Source: Leptodontidium sp. MPI-SDFR-AT-0119
Taxonomy: Eukaryota > Ascomycota > Leotiomycetes > Helotiales > Leptodontidiaceae
Length of the DNA stretch: 64,000 nt
Assembly (NCBI GenBank): GCA_020726505.1
Contig: JAHLEZ010000045.1
Span: 186,001 to 250,000 of the forward strand
Reading direction: 5' to 3'
The notes beneath the pieces are model-generated. The model did no database searches, had not been told where the DNA came from, and worked only from the letters and a program-made list of their open reading frames with translations. Positions 11,519 through 23,197 of the stretch are shown one piece after another (the stretch's first letter is position 1; each line of letters opens with the position of its first letter). The position numbers and the translations under genes are program-made.

Positions 11519-13449
11519 ATGAATGCCCTCATGTCCAAGAAGAAGGTCCGAGCGACTCACACGAAATCGAAGACGGGGTGTCGCACGTGCAAGTAAGTTG
11601 CTGGCTGAGGGGCATCTTCTTGTTAAATATATGGACACTAAACTGATATCCTTTCAGAATTCGTCGAGTGAAGTGTGATGAGAGCAGACCATCATGCAAA
11701 AACTGCTGCTCGACTGGCCGCAAGTGTGACGGCTATGGAATCTGGAACACAGTCACCATCCCCGCCTCGACGACCAGAGAAACCACCCCAACGGTTATCA
11801 CCATATATCCTCAATCTCGAGGTGACATCCCACTAGGAACATCCAACATAAATGTCTTCCTCACCCTGCCAAAGTTGAGCGACGAGGAAAAGATGTGTTT
11901 CGACTACTTCCGGTCCACGACGATAACTAAGATTCCGGGGGTCTTCTATTCTCATTTCTGGCATAAACTTGTCCTTCAAGCTTGCGTATCAGAACCCGCA
12001 GTACTGCATGCTGTCATAGCATTAGGGTCAGCTCATAGAATTGACGATGAGAGTCTGAGGTTTCGTTGGATTGATGGAAAATCACATGATAGCAAGGAGA
12101 TTCGACGGCGCCAAGTCTTCACCATCCAGGAGTACTCGAAAGCCATCAGTCATCTACGAAATCGCAAGATAGAAGACGGTAGTGCTTCTGCTTCTCTCCG
12201 CGTGGTCATTATAACTTGCGTGTTATTCGTTACCCTGGATCTTTTGAGAGGAGAGTTTGGGAATGCTCAGACTCACACTGCGAGTGGCTGGAAATTAATG
12301 AAAGAGCTTCGATCTGGCGAAACAGGTTGCCTGGCAGACCAGTCCCAAGTTGATTTGTCTTCGGACTGTACATCGGTAGACGAGTCTCTTTCAGAGTCGC
12401 TCGCGTGTTTGAGCGTACAGTCAGCTTTATTCGGCTGCAAGACAGCTACTTCGCATCTCGAAGTCAACCAACCAGCCCATTTATCCGAAGCAAAGATGCC
12501 ATCTTCATTCCGAAACATGTCCGAGGCTAGAAGGAGTTTCAATATATTACTAGGCGATGTCTTAGCCCTGACACAAGACTGCCGGTCTTTCGATTTCGGC
12601 GGCACGCCTTACCCTACCGACCTTCGCACCCGGCAGGTATGCCTCCAAAGCGCCATCGCTTCGTGGAAAATGGTATACAGTCGAAGTCGAGAAACTATCA
12701 CTCGTCAATCTCACAGTATGCACGCGGTCGTCGGGGTATATCTCCTGCGAGTCTTCCTCTCAATGACATCCATCCTGGCAGAAACCGCACTGTGCGGGGG
12801 CCAACAGATGCTTTTCGACGACTACACTTCGCACTTCACCTCGATACTAACACAGACTCTATTCATTCTGAATTTCAAGGTCCAGGAAGGGTCTGGAGCC
12901 GCAACAAGTACGAAGGAAACGTCGCCTGACGACATGGCGGGGGAGTTCATCGCCGATGTTGGCATTCTGCCATTCATGTATTACACAGCCATCAAATGCC
13001 GTGTGCCATGGCTTCGTCGTCAAGCTATTGCCCTACTTCTCGCTACACCGATTCGAGAGGGTATGTGGGATAATTTCGTCATGGCGAATGTTGCACGGAG
13101 AGTTGTAACTCTAGAAGAAAACGGGTTTTACGATACCTTTACTGAAGAAATCGAGCCCGGACCGCACGATTCACCAGTGGAAAACAACGAGCGCCTGAAA
13201 CATATACCGCCTCTCCCGGAATCGTCGAGGTTCTATGATGTCGAGCTGCAAATGTACGATCCGTTGAAGGGGAGTGGGAAACTAATCTTGCGGCGGCGGA
13301 AAAATGATGAGGAAGGTGGTTGGGAGGAAGTCGCATCGGATTTTGATTTTTCGGGGCTTAAGAAGGGGGTTTATACTGGTTGCGACTCTCCGCCTCTCGA
13401 CCCGGATCAAAGTCCTGGGTCGAGTAGAGGAGTTTCGGCTGCGAAGTAA
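11519..13449 (+). CDS. Zn2Cys6 (GAL4-type) fungal transcription factor
   Basis: Two exons (11519-11592 and 11658-13449; 65-bp intron with GTAAGT donor and an ACTGATA branch) encode about 621 residues. The binuclear zinc cluster is at the N-terminus, with Cys21, 24, 31, 38, 41 and 48 in the canonical C-x2-C-x6-C-x6-C-x2-C-x6-C spacing, followed by DGYG. The intron splits the cluster between its second and third Cys, so the cluster is only complete after splicing. The remaining 570 residues are largely helical and resemble the fungal-specific transcription factor domain 2 type (segments like LFVTLDLLRGEFGNAQTH). It should be a nuclear DNA-binding regulator. Its targets are unknown and no metabolic cluster adjoins it. 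A second in-frame ATG at 11531 is an alternative start. Confidence 0.85.
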
Positions 13450-13800
13450 TCATTTCAAGTGTGATGATGTATGATGGAGTGAGTGATTAGCAGATTTGAT
13501 TGTTTGGGAAAAGAAGAAAACTAAAAACGGGATGGGTGGGAGCAGCGGCTGCGGAAATAGCAAGATGGGGATGGGTTGGCGTTCGTGTAGGGTACACGAG
13601 TTATGTTTAAGATTCCCCTCCTCAGCATTAGATGTACGAATATTCACTTTTTCTTGTCTTCTCTCTCACTCTTTCAAAACACCACCAAGAAAAGCATGCA
13701 CGGAAATTGATCATCCAAACTACCCAAACAACATCCTATCACGGCTTTGAAACAAACTTCCTCGACACCAATAAACATAACAGCTTCATATATAACACTA
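13450..13800. other. 3' flank of the regulator, no gene
   Basis: This is probably the 3' untranslated region of the upstream regulator, then a pyrimidine-rich stretch that could lead into the small frame at 13801. Nothing else is recognised. Confidence 0.4.
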
Positions 13801-13991
13801 TGTTCTACTCCCTTTTCAAATTCCTCCTCGAGGATGGCCCTGAAGTAATACAAGCCTTAACAACAACCACATCCCAACCACCACACAAACGAACCGCTCT
13901 CAACGCACTACTAGTCAGCACCCAATATTCCAACGATCTAGAGGAATGTGCAAGGACAAGGACAAGGACAAGGACAAGGGCACAAAAGTGA
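13801..13991 (+). CDS. Possible small protein with a microsatellite-encoded Arg-Thr tail
   Basis: The 63-codon frame begins MFYSLFKFLLEDGPEV and ends in an (Arg-Thr) repeat encoded by tandem AAGGAC units. The ATG is preceded by an A-rich, leader-like sequence lacking upstream ATGs for some tens of bases. No domain is recognised. The amino-terminal 50 codons look more protein-like than the surrounding sequence, but the length is short and there is no independent support. Confidence 0.25.
13952..13979 (+). repeat. AAGGAC hexanucleotide microsatellite
   Basis: There are four full AAGGAC units plus a partial one. A six-base unit preserves reading frame, so length variation would only lengthen or shorten an Arg-Thr tail if the overlapping frame at 13801 is a real gene. 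Confidence 0.9.
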
Positions 13992-16576
13992 GCTTCACTT
14001 GCTTTGCATAACGAGGTAAATCGCTCGATGCTCTTGATGGAGCAGTGCAATTCGCTTAATTTGTTCGGGGGTAAACATTTGAAGTTTTTAGGGCAAATAC
14101 TTCAAACTTATCTCAAAACGACATGTAAAGAGTGTCTTTGAACACCAATACAAGCAATTATTTATATACTAGCGTTGTATTAATTGGGTCAATGTACAGT
14201 TCGTTCTCAGCAAGAAGTCATCAGGCAACCAGCCCTCCCTTGGTGATGATACGGATTCCATAGGGACGAGGATAAAGCAAGCCATTTCATTTTGTGGAGA
14301 CTTCGCTGTACTGAATACTCTGACAATTCCCGAGCTCCACTCTAGAAGCAAAACGCGTTGCAGACTGACTAATAGCCCAGTGGATAAAGATGGCCAGCAT
14401 CGTAACATCTACCCCGCAGCGCAAACTCGATATACGGATACCGTGTGTGACCACACAGGCCCTGTTATCAGGCAAGGCCAGATGCGATATGATTAAGCAA
14501 ATGGCCAACCCGCGGTACTCTACGAGAAATCCTCCGCAGCTCCAATACTTTTTCAACGCTGGGTTCCTTCGAGTTTTGTTGAACGGTGCGGCTAGGCAAA
14601 ATTCAGCCACGATTCCTCTTTACACGTTGTCTCTCACTAATATTTTCTTTTTAAAAAAAAAGTCAAAGAGGAATAGAAGAAGAAAAAAGAAAGAAAAAAA
14701 ACCCCTTCTGTAGAATAAAATAATTAACCGGGTTAGAATCTGAATAATGTTCTGTCCGATATATAGAGCTGGAATAACACGATGGAGTCAAATAGACCAG
14801 GTGACTCTTCTCTCTGGGCGTCGCCTGGGTAATTTCTCAACAGCTTTTGAACTTTGATTCTCCTAGGTGTCTTCATTTGCTATTGTTAGGTGCTTGGAAG
14901 CATCACCCCAAAGACTCGCTGGCTCCACATTTTGGGGCTCGTCGGCATCCTTCAAGCTCTGTTGTTAGCCACTGCCATTTGAGCCTGGGGATTCTTCGCT
15001 GCTGAACTGTTGGGCCCTTTGCCGCCTGTTTTTAGATACATCTTGCTTCTTGAAGAAATGCACTTCCTACACGTCGATCCAAGGGCTTCAAAATACTCAG
15101 CTGATTGAAGGATAATTTGAACAAAGGTTGATTTTCAATATTCTAAAACCGCTTATCAGAGATACGCAACAACGCAATCTTTCGCGCTTTGATTAAACAG
15201 TCTTCAACACATTTTAAGAGTATTCGAATATTCAGAGGTCTATCTTTCTGGGCAATTCCCACGAATGATGATCAAAATGCATGGTTTATAGTCGATCAAC
15301 ACCCAGTTAGAAGGAGGAGGAAGCCTGGCATTGTGGTAGGACGAGGACGCTACAACGGCTAAATATGGGAAACAAAAGTATCAAATTGAATGCCCTGCAT
15401 TGTGTCGCAATGTTCTCTAATAGGCTTGATATCTGGAATACCCCGAGATTGCTGCATCAGAAGATTTCAACTATACCCAGAGTAGAAGGTCACATGTTGG
15501 CAATTAAACGCCAAGGATGCCCAGCACTTGGCGGGTAAGCAAACCGAATACTCCATCATCCATCACCAAACGTCAACATTGCTCATCCTCAACCATCACC
15601 ATCGACAAACTACCAAACGATGTACTCGGGACCACGATTCTGGGAAAGGAGATCACCTACCAAGTACTAAGAACCACATCCAGGATGAATCCAACTAGAT
15701 ACGTCCGGCTTATGCGAGCAGCGAGCAAGCCTCGCCTCGACTGGCATGGTCCAGCAGGCGATTGGCAGCAGCGAAGAACGAGATAAGAGCCTTGTGACAG
15801 CCTGCCCAGGAGGTTTGCCCAGAAGCATCTGCTTTCTAGAATGATAACAGAAGGTGGTTTGCCCCAGAATTTTGAGACATCTCGGGTTTATGAAATATCA
15901 CGCAGGAGGCAAGGTATCGCAAGAGCTCTTGAGCTGCGCCTAGCCTCCTGGATGCAACTGATAGGATGCGGTTAAGCGAGAGCACCATTTATACTGCGTG
16001 CCCAGCAACGACTGATACCATTCAGGAAGGTGATTGACTGCCAAAACAATTTCCCAAGAATCCCAAGAACCACCCCAAGACGTCGAGTCCGAGCTGCCTG
16101 CCCAGAGGATCATAAACTCCCCTATCGTACCAAGGCAACCCCCAGATGTTGGCCCAAGATCTCGGCTGCCTACCCGTCGCTCGGCGGCAGCGTCCTCATG
16201 CTCCAGGACTGCCCAGGTCGGAAGGTCAAGAACTTTCTACCCACACACCTTCCAATCCCAGCGGCTCGAGCTATCTGTACATCACGGTCCCAAGCCTAAA
16301 ACGAACTTGGTATCCTTCTGGGCAATGATATCTGGATGCTGAGGTGCTCCAATGAATGAATCCAGAACCTGGGTTTGCGCCGCGTAGGCACAGAAAAGTA
16401 CAGGGCTGTGTTGCCAGCATCTACATTTAATAGAGCTGTCCCTCCTCATTCAGTGCAGTTTCTATTTCTACAGCTCTCCTGCCGTGCGCTTCGCTGCCAT
16501 TCATTCATACAGTGGAGAGTTTGTTTCAACCTGGGATACTCGGCATATCTGAAGTTCTTCGACTTTTGCAACAACG
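13992..16576. other. Gene-poor stretch before the permease gene
   Basis: This 2.6 kb has only short overlapping frames. An A-rich stretch lies near 14650-14702, and 15500-16330 is CCAAG/CCCAG-rich without a coding signature. The last few hundred bases should hold the permease promoter. I see no RNA gene or mobile element. Confidence 0.5.
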
Positions 16577-18836
16577 ATGGCGGAAAAGCAGGCCATCGGC
16601 GTAGCTCCGGACAATTCTTCCTCTGACTCTCCTAGCGATGGCGCCCTTCCTCGTGGAGACGTCGAGGGAAAGCATCCTCATCAAGTTCATGCTGCTATGG
16701 AAAATGGTGGCGCCACTCGTGATGCCAACTTCTACACCCGAAACGGGCTGAACTTCGAATCGTTCAAGATGCGCAGCTATGGCGAGGGAATTGTGGAACT
16801 TGATCGCTCGATGAAGCATCGCCATCTTCAGATGATTGCTATTGGTAGGTTCAGCATAATCCGCAAGGCTTACGACGCATATTGACGGATTTGTTACAGG
16901 TGGTTCCATTGGAGCTGGTTTCTTCGTCGGTTCTGGTAGCGCTTTTGTCAGCGGAGTAAGTCTACAAGTACCTCAAATCGATCTCGCTGCTGACACAATC
17001 ATCCGTAGGGACCTGGATTTGTGTTGATCGATTTCCTCATTATCGGTGTCATGATTTTCAACGTTGTTTACGCTCTTGGTGAACTTGCTGTTATGTTCCC
17101 TGTTTCCGGTGGTTTCTACACGTACTCCGTTAGATTCATTGATCCTTCGTGGGGCTTCGCAATGGGCTGGAATTATGTCTTTCAGGTGTGTCGAGTCCTC
17201 GGTTGGGCTCACTTGTAATCCCACCAGCTGACACTCATCAGTGGCTTATCGTCCTTCCTCTGGAACTTACTGTCTGCGGTTTTGTCTCACGATACTGGGA
17301 AGGCGCTAGAACTGTGCCTGTGACGGCTTGGATTGCCATATTCTGGGCGCTTATCACCTTCATTAACATCTTTGGTGCCCTCGGGTTTGCTGAGGAGGAG
17401 TTTTGGTCATCGTGTCTCAAGTTGATGACAATTGGCAAGTCCCTCCAGTAACTTCTCTGTCATTAGAAGTAAATGCTAACCACAAGCGATAGTAACCTTC
17501 ATGATCATTGCTGTTGTGCTGGTGTGCGGTGGTGGCCCTTCTGGCGGTAGATACGATGAATACTGGGGAGCACGTACCTGGTAAGTTTTGCATCCCTCGA
17601 GCCCAAACCTTTTAAATAGTGTATGACTTCGCGGCACTGTCTTTGCTATTCCTCAAAGGGGCTTCACTGACTTGTTGATCTCTTTAGGCATGATCCAGGG
17701 GCTTTCAACAATGGATTCCGGGGTTTCTGCTCTGTGTTCGTCACAGCAGCCTTCTCCTTCGCTGGTACGGAGTTGGTCGGTCTCGCAGCTGCCGAATCCG
17801 CAAACCCTGTCAAAGCTCTTCCAAGTGCCATTAAACAAGTCTTCTGGCGTATCACATTGTTCTATGTTTTCGGCCTGTTTCTCGTCGGTCTACTTGTTGC
17901 ATCCAATGACGGTGGAATCATTGGAGCCGACAACCCTTACGCAGATGGCGCATCTATGTTTGTGTTGGCTGCTAAATACGCTGGTCTCACTGGATATGAT
18001 GACTTCCTTAATGTGGTCATTTTGATTTCTGTCCTTTCAATCGGTGTTTCTTGTGTCTACGGTGGCTCAAGAACATTGACTGCTCTTGCACAGTATGTTC
18101 GCCCATCCCCCTCCTGCACCTCGCCGGGGAAAGCTTTCTTGGAACATCTTTCTGAGTAATCTGAGATGAATGTATGCTAATTATGTGCCCAGACAAGGTT
18201 ACGCTCCCAAGGTCTTCACTTATGTCGACAAATCTGGTCGCCCTCTTCCCTCCGTCCTGGTCCATCTTGCAGCCGGAGCTTTCGCTTACATTCAAGAAAC
18301 TTCAACGGGAAAAGAGGTCTTCAACTGGCTCCTCTCTCTTTCTGGTCTCGCTGCTCTGTTCACCTGGGGCTCCATCTGTCTATCACACATCAGATTCCGC
18401 AAGGCTTGGGCTCACCAAGGTCACACCCTTGACGAGATTCCATTCCAAGCCATCTTCGGTGTTACCGGATCCTGGATCGGTCTTATTCTTTGTGTCATCG
18501 TCCTGATCGCCACAGTGAGTGCCCCCGTACCGCATTTGCAAATCATTTCAAGAAATGCTAACACGCTCCTTCCAGTTCATCAGTGCCATCCTCCCAACCG
18601 GCAACGACAACGAAGTTGCCACTGCCTACCAATTCTTCTCCGCATGGCTTACCGTCCCCGTCATCCTGTTCTTCTGGGCCGTTGGCTATGCTTGGAAGAG
18701 AGAGGGAGGTATCAGAATCGATCAAATCGATGTTGATACTGGACGTCGTGCCTTGGATTGGGATGCGATCAACGCTTACAGAGCTGAGGTTGCTGCTATG
18801 CCCAAGTGGAGAAGGACTCTCCACAAGCTCTACTGA
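16577..18836 (+). CDS. Amino-acid permease (fungal YAT/AAP family)
   Basis: Eight exons (16577-16844, 16900-16955, 17009-17185, 17242-17434, 17493-17580, 17688-18092, 18193-18514, 18576-18836) encode 589 residues. The product is a plasma-membrane amino-acid/proton symporter of the APC superfamily. After a hydrophilic cytosolic N-terminus comes the TM1 signature GGSIGAGFFVGSG (split by introns), then the conserved FPVSGGFYTYSVRFIDPSWG region. About twelve hydrophobic segments and a hydrophilic C-tail follow. TM6-region residues FSFAGTELVGLAAAE match the substrate-binding segment of the family. Intron 4 (17435-17492) uses a GC donor (GCAAGT) with a TGCTAAC branch. Its substrate range cannot be told from sequence alone. 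Confidence 0.93.
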
Positions 18837-20067
18837 GCTGGTCCACGCATCCAACTTGCTGGACGCTCAGAAGTGAGAGGAGATGTGTTTGTTTGTTAGT
18901 CAGGGAGAGGAACGGAGACATGTAGCGTGTAGGATTTTAATAACGTAGAGTAATGGAGTAGTTTCTCTGAAACTGCAATTGGACCTTTTCTTGTGTTGGA
19001 ACCCTCGAGTACAGCTAATTCTAGATGTGACCTCTGTTCTAAGCGGTATACCTTCTACCGAGCCCTGGTAAGCTTTCATGGAATGTAATTCACAGTGATT
19101 CAAAGCCTAGTGGGAATGTCGCTCTCCAGGTCGCCATCTAGCCTTCATCAATTGACATGCCGTACAAAGTCCCTTCACGGTGACTCCTCTCGAAGGATGC
19201 CATCACTTATGTTTGGTGTCTGCCTAGTACATCACAGGTATTTAGGGCGACTAGAAAATTGTAGCAGTTTGTATCTAGTCCAGAGAATTTTTGAGGCAAA
19301 AAGGCAAGAGAGTGAGACTGTTCAGTGTCAGTACTGAGGAGGAGGGAAGCCTAATTGCGATGCTGTACTGTTTGATCGCATACGACAGAAAAAAACCCCC
19401 CAGGCACTCTTGCCCGCAAATATTTGATTTTCAGAACACATAGGCAATTACTACAGTATATGAGCCATGCAAAACTGCCCCTCGTTGCCGTGCTTGCCCA
19501 ATTATACTTTCAGAATTGGATGTTAACGGGTTTCCCAGCACGTAAATCTAAAAGAGGTAGCTTTTTCTCTCAAATTGAAGCCACTGAACAAAGCCTAGAT
19601 CACAACTTAAAGGTGCTATTTCTGTTCTATATCTAGCTCTTGAAGTATCCCTTCTTGCAATGTAGATTTTGAGGAACGTTCAAGTGAAGGCGTAGGTAGA
19701 CTTGAGGCATCTGGCACCAATTATGGCACCGCATGCGAACTAAACAAGTGTGCCGCGTTCACTTCATTAGCGCTATCATGGCGCCGGAATGGCCTTGCCA
19801 GTTTAATGTCGAGGTCGTGTCTCTGATTGGTGAGTCTGTACGACGACCAGCCAGACCCACCAACCGCCGACACTACCTCAGAGGCCGTAGAAGACCCCGC
19901 GGAGTATGAGGATATAAGGATATAAGGATAACGCTTCCCAACATCATGAGATTCTCGAAGATCTATGGACAATATCTCGAGACATTATACCCTTCTATTT
20001 TGATCTAAGTACTGCGAAACTTTCATAGAAAAGTACATCAGTCCAACCCCCTCACTTCGTCACAACC
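18837..20067. other. Intergenic, no gene seen
   Basis: This holds the permease 3' region and the promoter of the small gene at 20068. Only short frames are present. A small tandem repeat of GGATATAA (two and a half copies) lies at 19910-19930. Confidence 0.5.
19910..19930 (+). repeat. GGATATAA short tandem repeat
   Basis: Two exact 8-bp copies and a partial third lie about 140 bp upstream of the ATG at 20068. The AT-rich core could serve as a TATA-like element, but that is only a possibility. Confidence 0.7.
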
Positions 20068-20457
20068 ATGTCCGCACCACCACAGACTCTCACACCGCAA
20101 TCATTCGAAGTCTGGCTCAACGGTGCATTTATCGGCGACCCCTCAGAAGCGCGAGCATACTGTGAAGCGACCATGTCTCCCAACTACCACCGTCTACAGG
20201 CTCAAGGAGGGGTTACGAATTTCGAACAAGCAGTGGAGAAAGTCGCTTTCTTCCGCGCCAACTGCAAGAAATGGGTTGCGCCAGTTGAGATGCTGGTTCA
20301 GGAGGGGACGAAGGTGGCGGTGAGATTGACGTGTGATTTGCAGATTGGGGAGGCGGAGGAGAAGAGGATGGAGTTGATGTTCATGGCTGAGAGGGATGAA
20401 GAGGGGAGGTTTGAGAAAGTCTGGGAGTTGGTCATGCCGGTTGAAAAGGGCGAGTAG
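20068..20457 (+). CDS. Small NTF2-like / SnoaL-like protein
   Basis: A single exon encodes 129 residues. The layout suggests the cone-shaped NTF2-like fold: N-terminal helices (SFEVWLNGAFIG, then a segment with YCEATMSPNYHRL), then a helix with a FEQAVEKVAFF pattern, and strands carrying VEMLVQEGTKVAVRLT and KRMELMFMAERD. Fungal members of this fold are small cytosolic proteins, some enzymatic (isomerases, cyclases, dehydratases) and many unassigned. No catalytic set can be assigned here. The start follows a CACAACC leader suited to initiation. The convergent neighbour ends only about 150 bp away. Confidence 0.65.
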   Translation: MSAPPQTLTPQSFEVWLNGAFIGDPSEARAYCEATMSPNYHRLQAQGGVTNFEQAVEKVAFFRANCKKWVAPVEMLVQEGTKVAVRLTCDLQIGEAEEKRMELMFMAERDEEGRFEKVWELVMPVEKGE

Positions 20458-20606
20458 AAGTTTGAAGGTCGGTTAGGGAGACTATGGGTTAAGGAGAAAT
20501 ATGCTTTGAATGTTTTAGATTCGACTTGTGATTTAAGTATGCTCTGTTGTCTGACCCTTGTTCTCACTTCAGTCGCTCGTCAAACCCTTCCACGTTCAAC
20601 CACTAG

Positions 20607-22504
20607 TCAGTTCTCAATTGCCCAATGAGCTTTCCCGTCAAATTTCCCAGCCAATATCTCTCTGACCTCTTTCATCATTGGAGAATTATACAAACTCTCT
20701 GTTTGCTCTGCAATCCAGCTTAAATCAGCGTCATAGGGCTGAAATCCACTTTCTTTCCTCCTCTCAACCATCTCCTCACGCCTTCTCAGACCTTCAGCCT
20801 TCACGAATTCAGCTTCTCGCTGAGGCAAGTCGACTCCAGCTCTGCCCAGCTCATCATTTACCTCATAGCGGTAATTGAATGACAAGTCCTTTACCGCTTG
20901 GAAGTCTCTCGCGAGGTATTCATCGATAGCCTTTACAGCCTCGTCGTGTTGTTCGGCAGGTAGGAACTTCTCACCCCCCAGAAGCAAGAGTATATTAGGG
21001 GCGAAAATATATATGAACCCTTGAAAGGTACGATATCCTCCAAATTGTTCAAAGTATGAGTCCTGGCGGTAGTCGATGTCACCATAGTCTTGGCGAGACG
21101 CGCCCTTCACGTTGTGTCGGGGACAATAGGCTAAAATGAGTAAGGTCAGTTCTTTCTCTATGGTCGAGGGCGTTGATCTTCGAATTACACAACGGCAGTA
21201 GAGATATCGATGAACAATGTTGATCATCGGTTCCCACTTGACGACGATTCGCTTGCAGACTAGATCAATCGGCGGGTTCTCGTTGCCTTTCTTACTGGCC
21301 GGATTCGGCGTCTCTGGTTCATTGGAGGTAGGATTATTTTCCTTCGCAGAAGACTTTTTCTTTCGCGTGGATAACTGATAGTTTCGATACTGATCAGGAC
21401 TGAGTCCAATGGAAATATCTGATGTTTCGAATGTAATTGCTTCGGGCTCTACCCTCAGCACTTCCAGCCCACAGGAAAAACTAGTAAAACATCAATGCCA
21501 CTGAACGTATCAAACTCATGCGAAGACTTAATTTACCATTTATTGAACCCAAGTTCAGAAAATCGTTGCGTGTGTGGCTTGAAGCAACGTGCGCACTTGG
21601 TTCTCGACAAACCATACAAAGTGCTCATGAGGAAGGCGACTTTAACTCGTCCGCCAGGTTTTACAGCGGACTCCCAATTCTCGGCGTCGATTTTGAAGTT
21701 TTGAGTCCAGTCAAAGATTGCGAGATGTCCTCGCTGAACCTGGCACAACCCGGGAAGTATCCTGGAACTGTATTTTATGTCAAGAACCCTGACGAGACCC
21801 TAAAGCATCCATTAGATGGATCATTTCGGACATGACAATAATGTTGACTTACCTGGGGCCGAGAACAAAGTTCAAGTGGAACGACCATGGGTTCACCTAG
21901 GCCATCATCGATCGTGACATGGTCCTCGTGCCCTCCTCTCTCCCAGCAATGGCCCAGTGCTTTCGGTAGTTGACGGGTCATGGAGTCCAAAATTGACACT
22001 TTCTCTCTAGTGATCCAAATATTATCAGCCCACTGAAATTTAGATGAGATGCATGGGGATGACAAACATGATAATGCAGCCTTGCAGCAAATTCAACCCT
22101 CTTTTTGCACTTTCCAAATGACTTTTCAGCAACGAAATCTTCTTCTCCGAAAACACAGACTGAACACGAGCCCAGGTACGAACCAACCTCCTCTCAGACT
22201 TCAACTTGCGATCGAGTTCCGAGCTGAGAATAGATAGTGTGGCTATATCGTGTCTGACAAGCTTCAAAGCCCGTTCTAAAGTAGGTTCGAGAGTATTTGG
22301 AACTGTACCACTCTCGATCATGTTTCGAATGACTGAAACGATGTTGGTGAGGATGTGTAGCTGCAGGATAAGCTGTTGGACATCAGCTGGAGCCTCGCGG
22401 ATAGATTCGCAAAAGGAGATGACTTTGTTGAGGCTATCGGCAATCTGGATGGCAAGTGAGGCGACGCTGATGCCGCTGGCAACGACGCTAAGGATATCAG
22501 TCAT
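20607..22504 (-). CDS. Protein with STAND-type N-terminal domain, ubiquitin-like region and zinc ribbon
   Basis: The gene is read leftward from an ATG at 22504. Exon 1 (22504 to about 22100) encodes a helical domain starting MTDILSVVASGISVASLAIQ, typical of the N-terminal domain of fungal STAND/NLR proteins. A second exon (to 21853) carries DNIWITREKVS and DGLGEPMVVPLELC, resembling the ubiquitin-like domain that often follows it. After a 53-bp intron (21800-21852), exon 3 (21537-21799) gives a KVQRG-like segment and a CARC pair. After a 56-bp intron (21481-21536), exon 4 begins with CFSC, so the two Cys pairs form a zinc ribbon only after splicing. The rest (to 20607) is charged with hydrophobic patches and has a possible further 60-bp intron near 21130-21190. 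There is no NACHT, NB-ARC or repeat domain. The junction between exons 1 and 2 is not resolved. A signalling or adaptor role is inference only. Confidence 0.65.
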
Positions 22505-23197
22505 CTTGGGGTGTTCATGCGGTGTTCACAATATTGCTTGAATGTACTGTATTTATGAGTGAAGTATGTGGCAGAGCAGATGCGTAGTGCAAAATTTCCG
22601 CGAGATCCGGCTTTCTGTTGTATTTTATCGCAAGGCTCTGAGGCAGTGAGGTGGTATGGTTGCACAAACGCATGTCCGGCCAATGAGCCTACTCGGTCTT
22701 GGGTTGATGCATACATATCAACAGCCTCGTGTTGGCTGGGCTCTGAGAAGAACGAAACACAACTGCTTCTATTTTCTCTGCCGAGAAGTCATCTCCCCCA
22801 TCCATTTTAAACGAGTCTGTTGATTCCGTGCTCTCTGTCAGCCGAGATATCTGGTAATTGTCGTTATTTAACCTATCTTGATTCGGACGAGTAGCTTGTT
22901 CAACTAAGGCAGTTAAGGCATTCTCAAAGAGGTGTGTTTTTGAAACTGTAGGCAATGGCTCATTTGTTGCCAGGGGATTGTACGAAAGTAATCAGCGATT
23001 ATTCGCTCGTAGTGAGATCTGGGAATGGGTGACATTCAAGGAAAATTTAAGATGATGAAAATAAGAACTAAGCGGGCTTGATCTAGGTATATGTTGGGAG
23101 CATTGATGGATTGATATTTCTTGATTTTATTCACTCGAAATCCATCCAGAACTCAGTCCACAAGCCCGAATACCAAGCAGCCGCTTCCTGCTAGCAT
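22505..23197. other. Intergenic, no gene seen
   Basis: This contains the promoter of the leftward gene starting at 22504 and the 3' region of the leftward transporter ending at 23198. No supported coding region or RNA gene is present. Confidence 0.5.

Noticed and set aside
14287..14713. Overlapping frames of about 107 codons on both strands
   Set aside because: No domain, no intron extension, and equal openness on both strands; probably chance.
15517..16342. Several overlapping Pro/Arg-rich frames before the permease gene
   Set aside because: Three frames open at once in a C-rich stretch is compositional bias, not coding evidence.
21130..21190. A further 60-bp intron within the last exon of the zinc-ribbon protein gene
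   Set aside because: Splice consensus is weak and the unspliced frame is open; I note it as possible but did not adopt it.
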